Assembly: GCA_003550305.1 (NCBI GenBank) | Contig: QKYT01000130.1 | Span: 58,724-122,723, forward strand | Length of the DNA stretch: 64,000 nucleotides | Origin: Glomus cerebriforme | Lineage: Eukaryota > Glomeromycota > Glomeromycetes > Glomerales > Glomeraceae | Reading direction: 5' to 3' | In this document: piece by piece, positions 35,002 to 47,260 of the stretch | Position numbering within the stretch: the stretch's first letter is position 1 | Layout of the letters: each line of letters begins with the position of its first letter | Notes under the pieces: generated by a model | Database searches by the model: none | The model's input: the letters and a program-made list of their open reading frames with translations, nothing else | What the model was told of the DNA's origin: nothing | Program-made: the position numbers and the translations under genes

Positions 35002-38000
35002 CTAAAGTTTACCTTGTAAAACTAATTCTATACTATTATTAATAAATTCTTTTCTTGATGTCATGTCCATATTAAATACTGATGTTAATTGTTCCCGAAC
35101 TATAGGAAAAAAGAAAAGAAAATAAACACATTAGGAAAGAAAAATTATTATAAATAACAAAAGAAAAAAAGAAAAAAAACTTTTTCAATATATACCTTGT
35201 TTCTTTGTAATGCTCATTAAATTAGCAGTTTGTAATATTTGTCTAATTTCAGCTAACAATTCTTCATCAGTTGGACCATCAATTGTATATGAACTAATAG
35301 GTCTAGAAGGCGGAGGTAAGTATTCTAGATCAGAATTGTTTCTTGCTAATAAAGGAGAATTTCTTATGTCATCACCAGAATTGCTAAAAGCTTTACTCAA
35401 TCTATTAGATTCAGATGGAGGATAACGTGGTACGGGACTTCTTGATCTTGGTCTTCTATCATTTGGAGCACTTAAATTTGTATCCCTATAATAATCAGCA
35501 CCACCACCTCCATATTGGCTACCACCATATACACTACCACCACCTCCGTATTGACTTCCACCATATTGTGAAGCATTATCATTATAACCACCACGTCCAC
35601 TTCCTCTACTTCTATAACTATGACCACTAGCTCCACTACGTTTTGATAATCCTGATTCATGACTTTCAACCGTATTAACTTCCCACATTTCTTGTTCATA
35701 ATCTGCCCATTTTTTCCTTGGTATCATTTTTTCATCGAATTTTTCTTCATCTGTTGTAATAATCTGTTTTTTACCTTTTTCACCTACAACAACACGTGTA
35801 TTACCCCAACTAAAATCATCAAAATGCCAAAATGAGTAAACTGGAATGAAAAATGAAAATAATGGGAATGCCAATAAATAAATTATCATCCATCCAACAT
35901 GTTGCCATTGTCTTTTTAATATAAATATAATTGCTTGTAATCCGTATACAGCCGCTAACATTAGAAGTGCAATTTTTGGTAAATCTTGTTTTTTTGTTGC
36001 AACTGCCCAAATCAAATATATGATATAAACTACTGTAGAAGGTAAAATAAGAGTACCAAATAAATCAATGAAAACAACAAATCTCATAGAGAAACAACAA
36101 AATCCACACATTTCAGGTAAAAACATAAGTTCCATAAGATTATGAATAGTAGAATTAATCCATCGACGACGTTGTGAAAGAAGAACCGACCATCGATCTG
36201 GTGCTGCTGTTTTACACATAGCATCAGGTGTGAAAGTCATCTTGTATTGAGGGAAATGTTTCATCATTAAAGTTGTAAGATATCGATCTTCTCCCAAAGA
36301 TAATAAATTCTTTTTATGTAAAGTATCAACATGATTTTCTGAATATTCCTCAATAACTGCACTTGATATAATTAAAGGATTATTTTTAATTGGAGTTTTT
36401 ATACGATACATACAGAAACATCCTGGAAGACATGTAACTGATCCAAATAAACTCTCAAATGCTTTAGCCAAATGATGAGAAATATAATATTCATAAACTT
36501 GAATCATAGTTGTCCAAGATCCTTCTTCATTGACCAAAGTTGTTTCTCCACAAATTCCAATAATTCGACCATCGTGTAACATACAAGAAATCATACGATT
36601 AAGAGAATCTGGCATAACTTCTGTATCAGCGTCAACCATAAGTATGTATTCATAAAAACTTGGATTTACTCCTATAACATTTTTCATTTGATGATAAATT
36701 TCTAATTCTAGTGGTGTCATTTCCAAATCAAAATGAACTTTGTTTAAAAATCCCATTAAAATAATTTGTGAATCACGTTTTCCTCTATTTCCTGGACGGG
36801 ATCTTTCTGTTTCTTGTTTTCCTACTTTAACTACAACAATGTAAGGAACAACATGCCCTTCATATTCATATAATCCAGAATATACTTTGCCATAATTAAG
36901 TTGTTGCATTCCTTCTCCGACGGATTTAAATACTAAAGCTTCTGGATCTAATTTAGGATCGACTCCTAAAATGTCCAAAACAATTTTTGGTGTAGGTCTA
37001 TCATTACCAGAACCGACAATCATACCATCAGCGATTAAGAATAAAAGTTTACGTTTATCATCATAAGTAAGTGCTGCTAAAGAATCCATTGTTCTCTTTA
37101 AAGAATCTTCACCTTCTGTATAACAAGGAACTTGACAAATAACAAATTTATCATGATCTTCAGGTTTTCTTTGCGCTCCTAATTGTAATGCAGCCAAGAA
37201 TTTGACAATAATAACTGCGCACATAACACAAGCAGCTACTAACAATAGATAATTATTGAATTGACATCTAAAAGTCTCTGTAAAATCAACCATTCCAACG
37301 TAAAAGACATTTTCTAAACATTGAAAATTAAGTTGTTTATTTTCAGGAGTAAGGTATTGATCCAAGACATTGCCATTAAATGTATCAGTATAATCGCCTC
37401 CAGGATTTTTATCGAAGGAAATTTCTATAGAATCATCAAGATAACGATAATTTGGAACACCTGGATTCGTAGCTCTGTTAGGATATTGATTGTTGCGTTG
37501 AGCTGTATCGAAATATACTGTTAAATCATAAATATGGTTATTTACAATTCCCCATTTACGACCTTGATCAGCTTGATCTGCAACATCTTTTCTAGAGTAG
37601 ACAACATCAGCTTTAAGTCCATGATTAGCTTTCATTGAAACTAGGAAATTATCCCAATACCATCTAGGGTTTACAAGATCGGCTGAATTTTTTAAAAGTG
37701 CTTGAGGACCGGATGCATGAACCATCAAGATTGATCCGGGAACTTGACCAGTATTATTTATGGAATAATCGAGATTTATAAGTGCTTTATTATTAATTAA
37801 ATCTCCACAAACATCTGGTTCTCCCAAAGGAATTGGGATCATATAAGTTACATCTTGACCACCATAAGGTTGCATATCTGTTAATCCTGCAGTATATCCT
37901 GATCCTAATGCATGATCAATCTTGTGAAATTTGGATATATCATAGACTTTACCTCTAACGCTAACCCAAAAATCATCATCACCTTGATGTTGTGCGACTT

Positions 38001-41000
38001 CTAACGGTTTATAAACTTTATCTCTACCAGGACAAATCAAATTTCCAAAGAAAATAATGTAAAAGATTATAAAAGCTGAAAGTAGGAAAATGATAAAACA
38101 AAGAGTAAATTTTTCACGCCAAGCCATTCGTACATCAGGACGTTTCATTTTACCAATCCAAGAAAGAAGAAATGAAGGAATCCACCATGTACACAACCAA
38201 ACGAAACGAACCCACCAAATTCGAGTTCTGGTGGTTGGTAATTCTTCAATATCTTCCTTTTCTTTATTTGCTTCAATATCATTATTATTTCCTTTTTTAG
38301 GTGAATAACCATCACTATTTTTACCTCCCCATTCACTTCCCCACATGCTTCCTTCATCATCCTCAGTAAATTGAGCACCTCCAGTTTTTGAATATTCATC
38401 ATCACTTTCAACATAACTTTGACTATCTTCATAATAACCTGTTTCACTACTGGTATAATTAACACCACCACCACTTTTTGATATTAGACGATCTGCAGAA
38501 CTTGTAGCTGAAGCTGTATTAATACCTCTATGAGCCGCTCCACCAACTGAACTATCATCATCTCTTTGTTTATTTTTAGCACGTTCTTCTTTCTCGGCAG
38601 CTCTTAATGAATCTTCTAATTCTTTCCAAATAGAATAAGAAAGTAAAACATATCTATAACCCATTGCAATTTGATTTTCACCCCAACCACTTATAGTAGC
38701 AAAAGCTTCAACTTTTTGTCGAGGATTTCTGGAAGGTTCCAAATTGAGAGAAGCAAGTATCATTTCGTAACGGGTTAAAAAATCTTCAAAAGTATATTGA
38801 GCAGTATAATCGATACGTTTTCTTACGATAATATCACGAATTAAGAAACTTCTGATTTGTGATTTTACACGTTTTGCATCGAATGAATCAGGTTCATTCG
38901 CATCATTTGGACGTATTTGAAATACGTTCCACATTCTAGTTTCTTTCAAAGTATCAATTAATTGATTAAGAGTAGAATAAAGTTGAGTCATTACGGTAGT
39001 AACTTGAATTTGATTTCTTTTTGAATTATTTTGATCTTTTTCATCTGATATTTTATCCCCTGATATTTTATCCCCCTCTTTAATTGAACTTAAACCACCA
39101 GCATTACTTTTCTTTCGTTTCATAGAAGGAGCTCTCATTGGTTTTGTAGGTAATTGAGCTTTAACAACAGTATTTTCATTTTTTGGATGACTTTCAATTG
39201 CTAAAGCTGGACCATTAAATAATTTTTTAATAAAAGAATTATTCGTATCATGAAATAAATTTATAAAATCAGGACTTAAATTGTCAAGATTTTTATCAAT
39301 AAATTGATCAACTTTATATGTTACTGAACCAGCAAAATGATTTATACCAAATGCGCCAGATTTTGATGTAATTTTTGAAGTAGAAGGATTACTAACAAAA
39401 GAATTATGACTTGAAAAAGAATTTTTTAAAATGGAAATTAATTTAGAATCATCAGAAGATCCTTCACCATTTTGAACTTTAATACATTCAGAGTCTAATA
39501 CAGAAATCAATCCACCACGTTTAATTTTAGCAGACTCTGAAAGACCTGAATTATCTCTTGGATCATCAGATTTAAAACCACGTAATAATTCGACACACCC
39601 AGTATTATCCATCGTAGTAACATTAGGTAAAGTAATACCATCTTGAATTATTTCATTATTAATACCAAAAGAATCATCAAAAATTTGTTGAAGAACAAAA
39701 TTTTGTATTTCCTCAGTAGCAAAATTTAAACAAAATTGTTCAAAAGAATTTTCTGTAAAATTTTGATAACCAGGTTGATCCAATAAACCAATAAAATTTG
39801 GAGGTTCATCAGATTGAATTAATTTTGAATTAATATGTTCAACGATCCAAGTAAATAATATAGAGTAAAGTGCACGAGCCAAAGCATCACGTTGTTCCAT
39901 AGCAGCTTCAGCATTTAAAAATACAGTACACAATTCTTTCCCAATACATTTTGTTTTATATGTTAATGTTTGTTCTAATTTAAATGCTGGTACACCAAGG
40001 TATTGAGCTACTAAATCTAAAATATTATGATTTTTTATAGTTGCAGCTTCATCTTTTGCTTTTCCATAACTAACAAATTCAATATTACCGAGTAATAAAA
40101 TAGCAGAAAGAATTTGGAATATTTGTCCAACAGTTCTTGATTTGAATCCAAGAATCTTGAGCGAAGCTCTCAAATCATCCATTTGAATCGAATCATCAAC
40201 ATCTGGAATTTTATAACATTTTGATTGAGCTAAATAATTATATTGATGAGGTTCTAATAAATGTAACTGAGATTTTTCTTCGGGTGTTGCACCGGCCAAT
40301 AAATAATAAAAAATGTGATAAGTTCTTTCATCCAAAGGTACTTCAGTAACTCTTGCTTTATCGAAACAATAAGTAAGAGCTTTTGCGCCAACAATTCTAC
40401 CACGTTCATTAAATTGTAATTCAAGATATTTTCCAAAACGGGAAGCATTAATATTTTGTTTAGTTTTTGAATTACCAAAAGCTTCAAGAATTATTTGAGC
40501 GTTTTGAATTTGATTTGCAATTTTTGATTCTTTTTTTGTATGAGTTGATAATAATAATAATTGTTGTAATAAATGTCCTTGAGTTGCTGTCTTTCCAGAT
40601 CCGGTTATACCACTATAATTGGGTGATTATTTTATAATAGGAAAGTGATAAAAAAGAATTAGTATAAATAGAATTATCACAAAAATACGTGATATCAAAT
40701 CATTAAAATCTTTTGATCAATAACCCGTTAATTTACCTAAATATTACGGATTGGTCTTCAGCCGATCTTCTCATATGCATATAAACTTTAGCAGCTAATT
40801 CATAAATATGAGGTTGTAAAGTAGACTTATTACCAGATGTATCCTTATACCATTGGTCAGCATATTCTTTAGTTGAAGCATCGTTCATGCAACTCAAATG
40901 TTTATTAGGATTAACTACAACTAAAGAAGAAGAAGAAAGTCTAGTATAAGGTAAATCATTTTTAAAACGAGCTTGTAAAAGGGAAACAATTTCGTCTTCT

Positions 41001-41107
41001 GTTGGAGCTGTTGTATTAGATAAAAGTTGTATTAAGTCAACTCTGTCATCTACCGATGATGAGGCTCCTAATTGTTGTGAACCACGGTTCTTTTTTGGTT
41101 TCCCCAT
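35002..41107 (-). CDS. Chitin synthase with N-terminal myosin-motor-like domain (class V/VII type)
   Basis: Exons 41107-40737, 40612-35196 and 35099-35002 give 1,961 residues. The motor-like region carries the P-loop GITGSGKT (about 125-132), switch I NASRFGKY (about 179-186) and a degenerate switch II (LLDQPGYQNF). Two membrane spans precede a cytochrome-b5-like segment (DDFWVSVRGKVYDISKFH, about 1,000). The family-2 glycosyltransferase core follows: FVICQVPCYTEGED (about 1,284), DADTEV (about 1,450), EDRYLTTL (about 1,566) and QRRRWINST (about 1,604), then C-terminal membrane spans. A Gly-rich QYGGSQYGGGG repeat (about 1,810) precedes a DEK_C-like tail (REQLTSVFNMDMTSRKEFI). It makes cell-wall chitin at hyphal tips. 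The two terminal introns are inferred from frame and consensus. The start is the first Met of an open exon. Confidence 0.95.
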
Positions 41108-44097
41108 ATTATTATTATAATTATTTTTTGGGGGAAATAATTAATTAATAAATATTAATAATTTTTTTTTCTTTTTAGGTTTTTTTTTTGTTTTTATATT
41201 GTACAAACAATGTCCGACAAAGATACCCTTTTTTTTGAACAAAACTCTTTCTCGTAACTCTATTTTTTATTACTCTAATTCCAAATTGTAATTTACATAT
41301 ATTAATACAAATAAGGAAAAAATAAGGGCAGGAAAAGAAGGTTGGAAAAGAGTAAGTAAGAAGAGAAAAGAGTAAGAGAAAAAATTTGTAAAACGAAGGT
41401 TTTTGTTTGGAGTAAAAAAAAGCAAAGGCGTGCAAGTAATATATCTTAATACATATATAATTAAAATAAAAAAAAAAAAAAATAGAGTATGATATATTTA
41501 GATATGTTGTAACTAGTAGTGGAAACACCTTCGTTCGTAAAAATAGTGTTACAGGTTAGACATTCAATCAGTAACAAATTTACATTGTAAATATTATAAG
41601 TAATTACTAAATATATTTTTTTATTATTAAACAGTAATTAATCAATAGGTTTAAAAAGACGCGAATTAATTACCAATGATTACACGAAACAACTTTGTGA
41701 CCCAACATGAACAACAAAAAAATAAGTCTTTTTTTTTTTTTTTTTTTTTAATTAGATTGAGTGTACGATTCTTAGAATACAAATTTTTTAGTTTTTTTTT
41801 TAAAAGGGGCGGTCATAAAAAAAGTAATTAATAGGCAGGGATGAACAAAGAGAATTTATCATACAGAATAGTACAAGTCAAAAATAAACGATTCTAATTA
41901 AAGATCATAATTATAATTTAACTATAAATTCTGAAATTAGAAATCGGCTGATGCATGATCGGGACTTTATTTATTCGGGTTATACAAAATAAAAATTTCC
42001 CTTTTTTTTAATATAAATTTAGCTTAGTCAAATTATAAATAGATATTACATCATCCAAATTAAAATTTAAAATTGCCCTAAAAAAAAATTAACTTAAATT
42101 GAAACGTTCAGTGTAATAACGAAATATATTTTTTTAATTAAAATATTTTAATTATCCTTGTTAGAATAATTCATTTAAGTTTATATATAATAAAAAAAGT
42201 TTTATGCGAACTAAAAATATCTTTGTTTTTAATTGTCATTTTAAGATAATCTTGTTTTTTTTGAGATTATGCTATATATAAAAAAAAAGTTCGAAACACA
42301 GATAATAAATAGGTGACGCGTCTTAGTAGCTAAAAAAGCTAAAAAGATCCTCACAGTATATTGTGCATTCATCATATGAAAAATCATAAAGTAAAGTCCA
42401 CAATATATGCCAATATTATTACACAACATAAGAATCTTAATTCTATTCCTCGAAATTAGAAAAAAAAAACATAAATACTATGAGGCTGTGACTATTGATC
42501 TTTCTGCAAGCAGTATTTTGAGTTATCTCTTCTAATAATTTATTTCTTAATTTGTTATAGTTTTAAATAGAATTTTGTATGATGAAACGGTTTCATGATT
42601 AACGGCATATGCACAAATGAATCAATAAATATTTGATCCGTATAAAATCAAAAACGGATGATCCTTTTTACATCCAGATCTCTCCCGGTTTATCCGGCTT
42701 ATATCCGGTTTGACGGATCTAAATGAATTGAAAGGCTTGGCTAAAACTTATCAGAAATTCAGCGGTAACAGATTTATTTATCATTCCACTTTGTGTTTCA
42801 TAACCGAAATTTTAACAGATTACTCTTTGATTATTCAATGAAGTTTCTGGTTATATAAGTGTAACTGACTTAAAACTGGGACTCTTTATGTAGATTTTAC
42901 TATATTTATTATTATTATTATATAGAATTTAAATGTTAAGTGTATTATTAACGTTAATTAATTTGAATTATGAACTGATAAACAAAAATTTTCATGATTC
43001 TCGATACATTTAGGTGGTTACACAAATTTTATTTAAGAAGGTCGTTCTTGTGCAACTAAATCTCTTTGTTTCTCGTAACTCTAACACGAAACAAACTTCA
43101 TTAGGATAATATTGTAATTTATCTAATTCATCTGGTTCACAAGCTTGGAATTATAACTATAACCACATTACCTATTTTATGATAAATGGTTTGTGTTAAA
43201 ATAATTCATTAAAATTCGTACGGATTTTTTTTTTTAATGAATTTATTATATTTGACGCGACAGTGATAACTTATTATGTGATCGGTCAGACAATCGGAAA
43301 AATTACGTTACGTAATGTAGTACAAAATATGTAAGTTGAACATTTTTGGGAACTGCTTATAATCAAATTACTAAATTTGTATTAGATAATTATCAAAAAC
43401 TGGTCTAATGACTTTTTTGTTCCAGAAGTTGTGACATGAAGGCCTTGAAGGGTCATATCCGAGTAGATCAGGGTTTAGGAACGATTTATGGGTATTTTCC
43501 CCACTTTTCTTCCTCAGCCGAAAGGGGTATTGTCTAAGCCTTTTTTGTGATTCAGTTTTGTCAAGAATTAAATTTAAAGAAAAGAATATTGTAAATTTGA
43601 AAATATCTTTCTTGGACAACACATTATGATTTATTGTTATTTGGGAGACTTTGTGCAATAGTTCCTAATATTCGAGTAAATCTAATATTATGGATATAGT
43701 GATCGGGAGTATATACACTTATACAGTATATGCTAGTTATAATCTTCATTTTGAATAGGTTATAAACAAATATTTTTGTGATTTTACTTAATGCTTATTA
43801 TGGTTATTTCAATAAATTGCATAGTGAGTATCATCATCAAAATCAAAAAAAAACAAACCAAAATCAAAAATTTTTAGTTTTAATATTTTTATTTTCAAAA
43901 AAAACTATAGTATCTCAGATACAATAATAATTAATAATAAATAAATGAATTTTAAGAATGTAATTCTATCTTTTACAAAAAAAAAAAAAAACTTGATAAA
44001 AATAATCTAAAAAAAAAAAATGTTCTTGTATTGATTTAAAATTGAAAATCATTCCTTCTTTTTTCCTTTTCATATATTTTTCCTTCTTAAAGACACT
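41108..44097. other. Long 5' region of the chitin synthase gene; mostly nothing identified
   Basis: AT-rich with long T runs (41,163-41,190, 41,730-41,750). A motif ATCCGGTTT/ATCCGGCTT recurs at 42,690-42,720. A protein-like minus-strand stretch at 43,010-43,143 is listed separately. The 95-codon minus-strand frame at 43,371-43,658 has no family signal. Confidence 0.4.
43010..43143 (-). pseudogene. Possible orphan 3' exon
   Basis: The minus strand codes CEPDELDKLQYYPNEVCFVL and on through LELRETKRFSCTRTTFLNK to a stop at 43,010, with protein-like composition unlike the flanks. An AG at 43,145-43,144 could be its acceptor. No upstream exon or start was found and no family was recognised, so it is either the last exon of an unrecognised gene or a gene fragment. 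Confidence 0.25.
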
Positions 44098-45482
44098 TTA
44101 ATTTTCATCTTTCAACAAAGGAACTTTTTCATCAGGTTGTTCATTCTCATCCTCATATATTAATTCTTTTTTACTCTTAAATAATCTTTTTCCACCATTT
44201 TCATTTGTATTATGTAATGGTAATTGAACAAAAGGTATTATATTAAAGATCCATTTAAGAGTAGGTTTTTTATTTAATATTTTTGTTCTATCATAAGTAA
44301 CCAGTACGCATAATAGATAAGAACCATAAGATGCAGTCAAGTGCCTATAAATTTTTACAAAAGTAAAAAGGAGGAAAAATGTTAATATTTATCCAAAAAT
44401 ATTTCATCATTAACTCTATCCGATTGAATACTTACCACCAAGCGTGTAATTGAGGATTTGGTAAAGCGAAAGGTAATTGATTTACAACAGAACAAAAATG
44501 TAAATCAATATGCCAACCAATATAACCAAATAAAAAAATAGCACTTCCTAATAACCAAAGTCTAGTGACAGCAGGTTCACCATCAGGATTTAATACGATC
44601 AAGATTGTATGTACGTAAACAATTATTGAAGTAATAACAAAGGTTCCTTTATGTACGATTTTTTTTTAAAAAAAAAAATTAATTCATGATATAATACATT
44701 ACAAGTTTTCTATCTCTTGAAAAAAAAAGTTAAGAAAGTTTTACCTTGAAATACGTAAAATTCCATATCCTGCATAAATTCATTATCATATTCTTTACCG
44801 GAACCAATCATAATAGAAGATATACCAACACACCAACAAATTAGTAATATTGGAAACCAAATACCAAATTTTTTTTGTGGTTTATTTTCAACCACACTAT
44901 ATAATAATATTAATACACAAAACATCATTGGTATTTCATCAAACAATTGTAACGAAAATAATAATGTTCCATGAAATAATATTGATCCTATACCGACCAC
45001 AATTATACTGTAAGAGAAATCGACAAAAATATTTAACAAAGAGGAATAATCGAAAAGGAAGGAGGATTTTATCGATACTTACGAAGCAAACGCTACAGGA
45101 TAACGTAATTCAAATCCTTTAGAATGCATAATTACACCAAAGATACCAGCACATATCATACAAAATGATGATAATGTATTAAAAAATTCTGCAATATAAT
45201 GCGTAACATGATAATTTTTTTCACACCAATCTATGGATCAATAAAAGGATAAGAAAAAAAAAAAAAAAAGATTATTAATGAATTCAAAAAAGAAGAGGAA
45301 AGAAAAAGATTATTGAACTTACCAACTATTGTGAATAATATAAACAATTATATTTTACGGTTAGTACTTGTAGTACAAAAAAATAGGATGTGAAAAAAAA
45401 AATAAGGATAATATCTGATATTACCTGTTGAAGTTGGTTGACCCCAAAATCCTTCTACTGAATTATTATTGTAAGAATCCAT
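44098..45482 (-). CDS. YDC1: Alkaline (dihydro)ceramidase, ACER3/YPC1/YDC1 family
   Basis: Exons 45482-45425, a 3-nt exon 45325-45323, 45230-45083, 45007-44745, 44646-44436 and 44344-44098 give 309 residues. It hydrolyses (phyto/dihydro)ceramide in the ER or Golgi membrane. The seven-span CREST-type core carries the metal-site motifs: STVDWCEKNYHVTHYIAEF (Asp21, Trp22, Glu24, Asn26 and Glu35 match ACER3 Asp19, Trp20, Glu22, Asn24 and Glu33), ILFHGTL (His) and LHAWWHLT (two His). The C-terminus is a short charged cytosolic tail ending VPLLKDEN. The 3-nt exon supplies the end of Val20 and the first base of Asp21; without it the frame breaks. TACTAAC lies upstream of its acceptor. YDC1 versus YPC1 specificity cannot be told. 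Confidence 0.93.
45323..45325 (-). other. YDC1: Candidate 3-nt microexon of the ceramidase gene
   Basis: On the minus strand TTG lies between CACAATAG and GTAAGT, with TACTAAC at 45,366-45,360 as branch site. Including it gives introns of 99 and 92 nt and the family motif VDWCE. Direct joining of the outer exons gives TSTDWCE, in frame but lacking one residue of the conserved spacing. Confidence 0.75.
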
Positions 45483-46707
45483 AATAAATGATGTAAAAAT
45501 TTGATAATTTTTTTTAAAGAGAAATTTTGAATTCCGGGAAAGTATTTATAATGAAATTGCAAAAAAATGATTCGTCTATAAAACGTTATCTGTTGTATCT
45601 CCTTTTTCTTTTTTAGAATCAATGATTCATAAAATGATACGTAATTAAGGATAGTAAATCAACTATGATCGGATATTACATGTGAATATTACTTTTAATT
45701 TTTCTTAGAGAGACCTTCATCATTAAAGAACAAAAATAGAAATTTTTCAATTAAATTACTTATTATTTACATGCGTGACATAGCATGACAAAAAACAAAC
45801 AATCAAATTGGCATTTTATGAGAATTCTCTACACTTCTTTTAGGTTTCCCCTGGTTTATCATTTCTAATCTAACTTGACAAAAGTTCGTTCGAAATAATC
45901 ATCCAAAGGAATAATTTATGCAGGTAAAAATAATTAATAAATATTTTTATGCAAGCAATATCCCACAAAAAAATGATGTAAATTAAATTATATGGACATT
46001 ATTTAGAGAAACTATTATGATTTGTCCCGATATAAACAAAGATGAGTTTGACAATCTACCTTTTTATTATGAGAGATGTCAGGTTTCCTGGTCCAGTAAA
46101 AAAAAAGATTATAAGCAAATTTATATGCATACAATAATATATCAAATAAATTTGATTTGACCTTCATAAAAAAAAACATTCCGGAAAATATATAAACGGG
46201 ACAAATGACTCTTGCATTTTCATATATTGTATATTTAATTTATTATGATTTGTCAAAACTACGATGATAACACATTTTGTTTTCAGAAAAGGATAAAATA
46301 TAATGAATTACTTTAATACAATCGGTCTTTAACCCTTTACCCCACAATCATTTGATATTAATTAATTAAACTGTTCATATGTTTATCAGCATCAAATGTT
46401 ACACTGTCGATTATGTTGCATGACATGCATGATGCATCTCACTATAAATTAACTGCGCACTGAAGTGTAATTAATTTTGTATAATTTTGTAGGTTTATAC
46501 AGTATATGTGACCGTCGTAAGGTTTGAATTTATTTAAATTACTATTCAAAATTAAAATGATATTGTTTTTTTTCTAGCGTTACAAGGAAAATTATATATA
46601 TTATAACATAAACCCTAATTGATATAATTTTTTTTTCTGGGAAATGAAGAATATGCAAGTTTTCGAGTTTGTTCGTCGAGATTCCAGATGGAGGAGACGA
46701 TTTCGAT
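45483..46707. other. Intergenic region upstream of the ceramidase gene
   Basis: AT-rich; a TACGTA at 45,640 and a dense set of ATGC-containing words (GCATGACATGCATGATGCATC) near 46,425 are the only patterns noticed. No gene seen. Confidence 0.4.
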
Positions 46708-47077
46708 TTATTTAATTAATTGGATATCATAATTTTCCTTTAACCCTTTGACATTTACAACTTGGGGAGATAAATACGGTGGTATTTGTTCCATTTCTCC
46801 CATCCTTATTATATCAGGAGTAGATGGTCCCATGGGTTTGTTCTAGGGGAAATAATCAGGTAATTTTTTAGAGTATTTTTAAATTTAGAATTTATCGGAG
46901 TTTTGTACGTGATACTTATTTGTAGTACTCACGAATCTGTTAACAAAGCATCATTTTTATTTTATCCAAACTTGTTTTATTCTTATATCTGTATATTTCA
47001 TAATAAATCCTTCCTTATTACATATCAAAAATCTGAAATGTTTTGAGAAACAAAAATAATAATTGGTTGAAAATCAT
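46708..47077 (-). CDS. Candidate small hydrophobic-N-terminus protein (64 residues)
   Basis: Three exons, 47077-47022, a 4-nt exon 46936-46933 and 46842-46708, give 64 residues. The N-terminus is hydrophobic (MIFNQLLFLFLKTFQIFDIF), possibly a membrane anchor or organelle signal. The remainder, NKPMGPSTPDIIRMGEMEQI then PPYLSPQVVNVKGLKENYD, looks strongly protein-like. The last exon is well supported by composition and by a good acceptor (TTTCCCCTAG). The first exon and the 4-nt exon rest on frame and intron length (85 and 90 nt) only. No family was recognised; a small mitochondrial or membrane-complex subunit is one possibility. It diverges from the SANT gene across 183 bp. Confidence 0.45.
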
Positions 47078-47260
47078 GTATTTGCTCTTTAAATCGTTTA
47101 AATCGGATCGATCAAAAAAAAAAAAAAAATTGTTTCTTAATCTTATTTTTAATTGGAAGAATAAATTTTCGAATCACGTGAGATCATCATTTTTGGCCGA
47201 TCAAATGGTGATAAATATGATCTCTGTTCCGTCCATCTCTCCTACTTTCCTATTCTTGCT
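47078..47260. promoter_or_regulatory. Short bidirectional promoter region with CACGTG
   Basis: This 183-bp interval separates the small minus-strand gene from the SANT gene. CACGTG lies at 47,175-47,180, 81 bp upstream of the SANT ATG, and a poly(A) tract follows GATCGATC near 47,110. Confidence 0.45.

Noticed and set aside
38145..38474. 109-codon frame overlapping the chitin synthase gene in another frame
   Set aside because: Shadow of the long, motif-rich synthase frame.
43371..43658. 95-codon open frame on the minus strand as a gene
   Set aside because: No recognisable motif, no splice support and no neighbouring exons; in AT-rich DNA a frame of this length can arise by chance.
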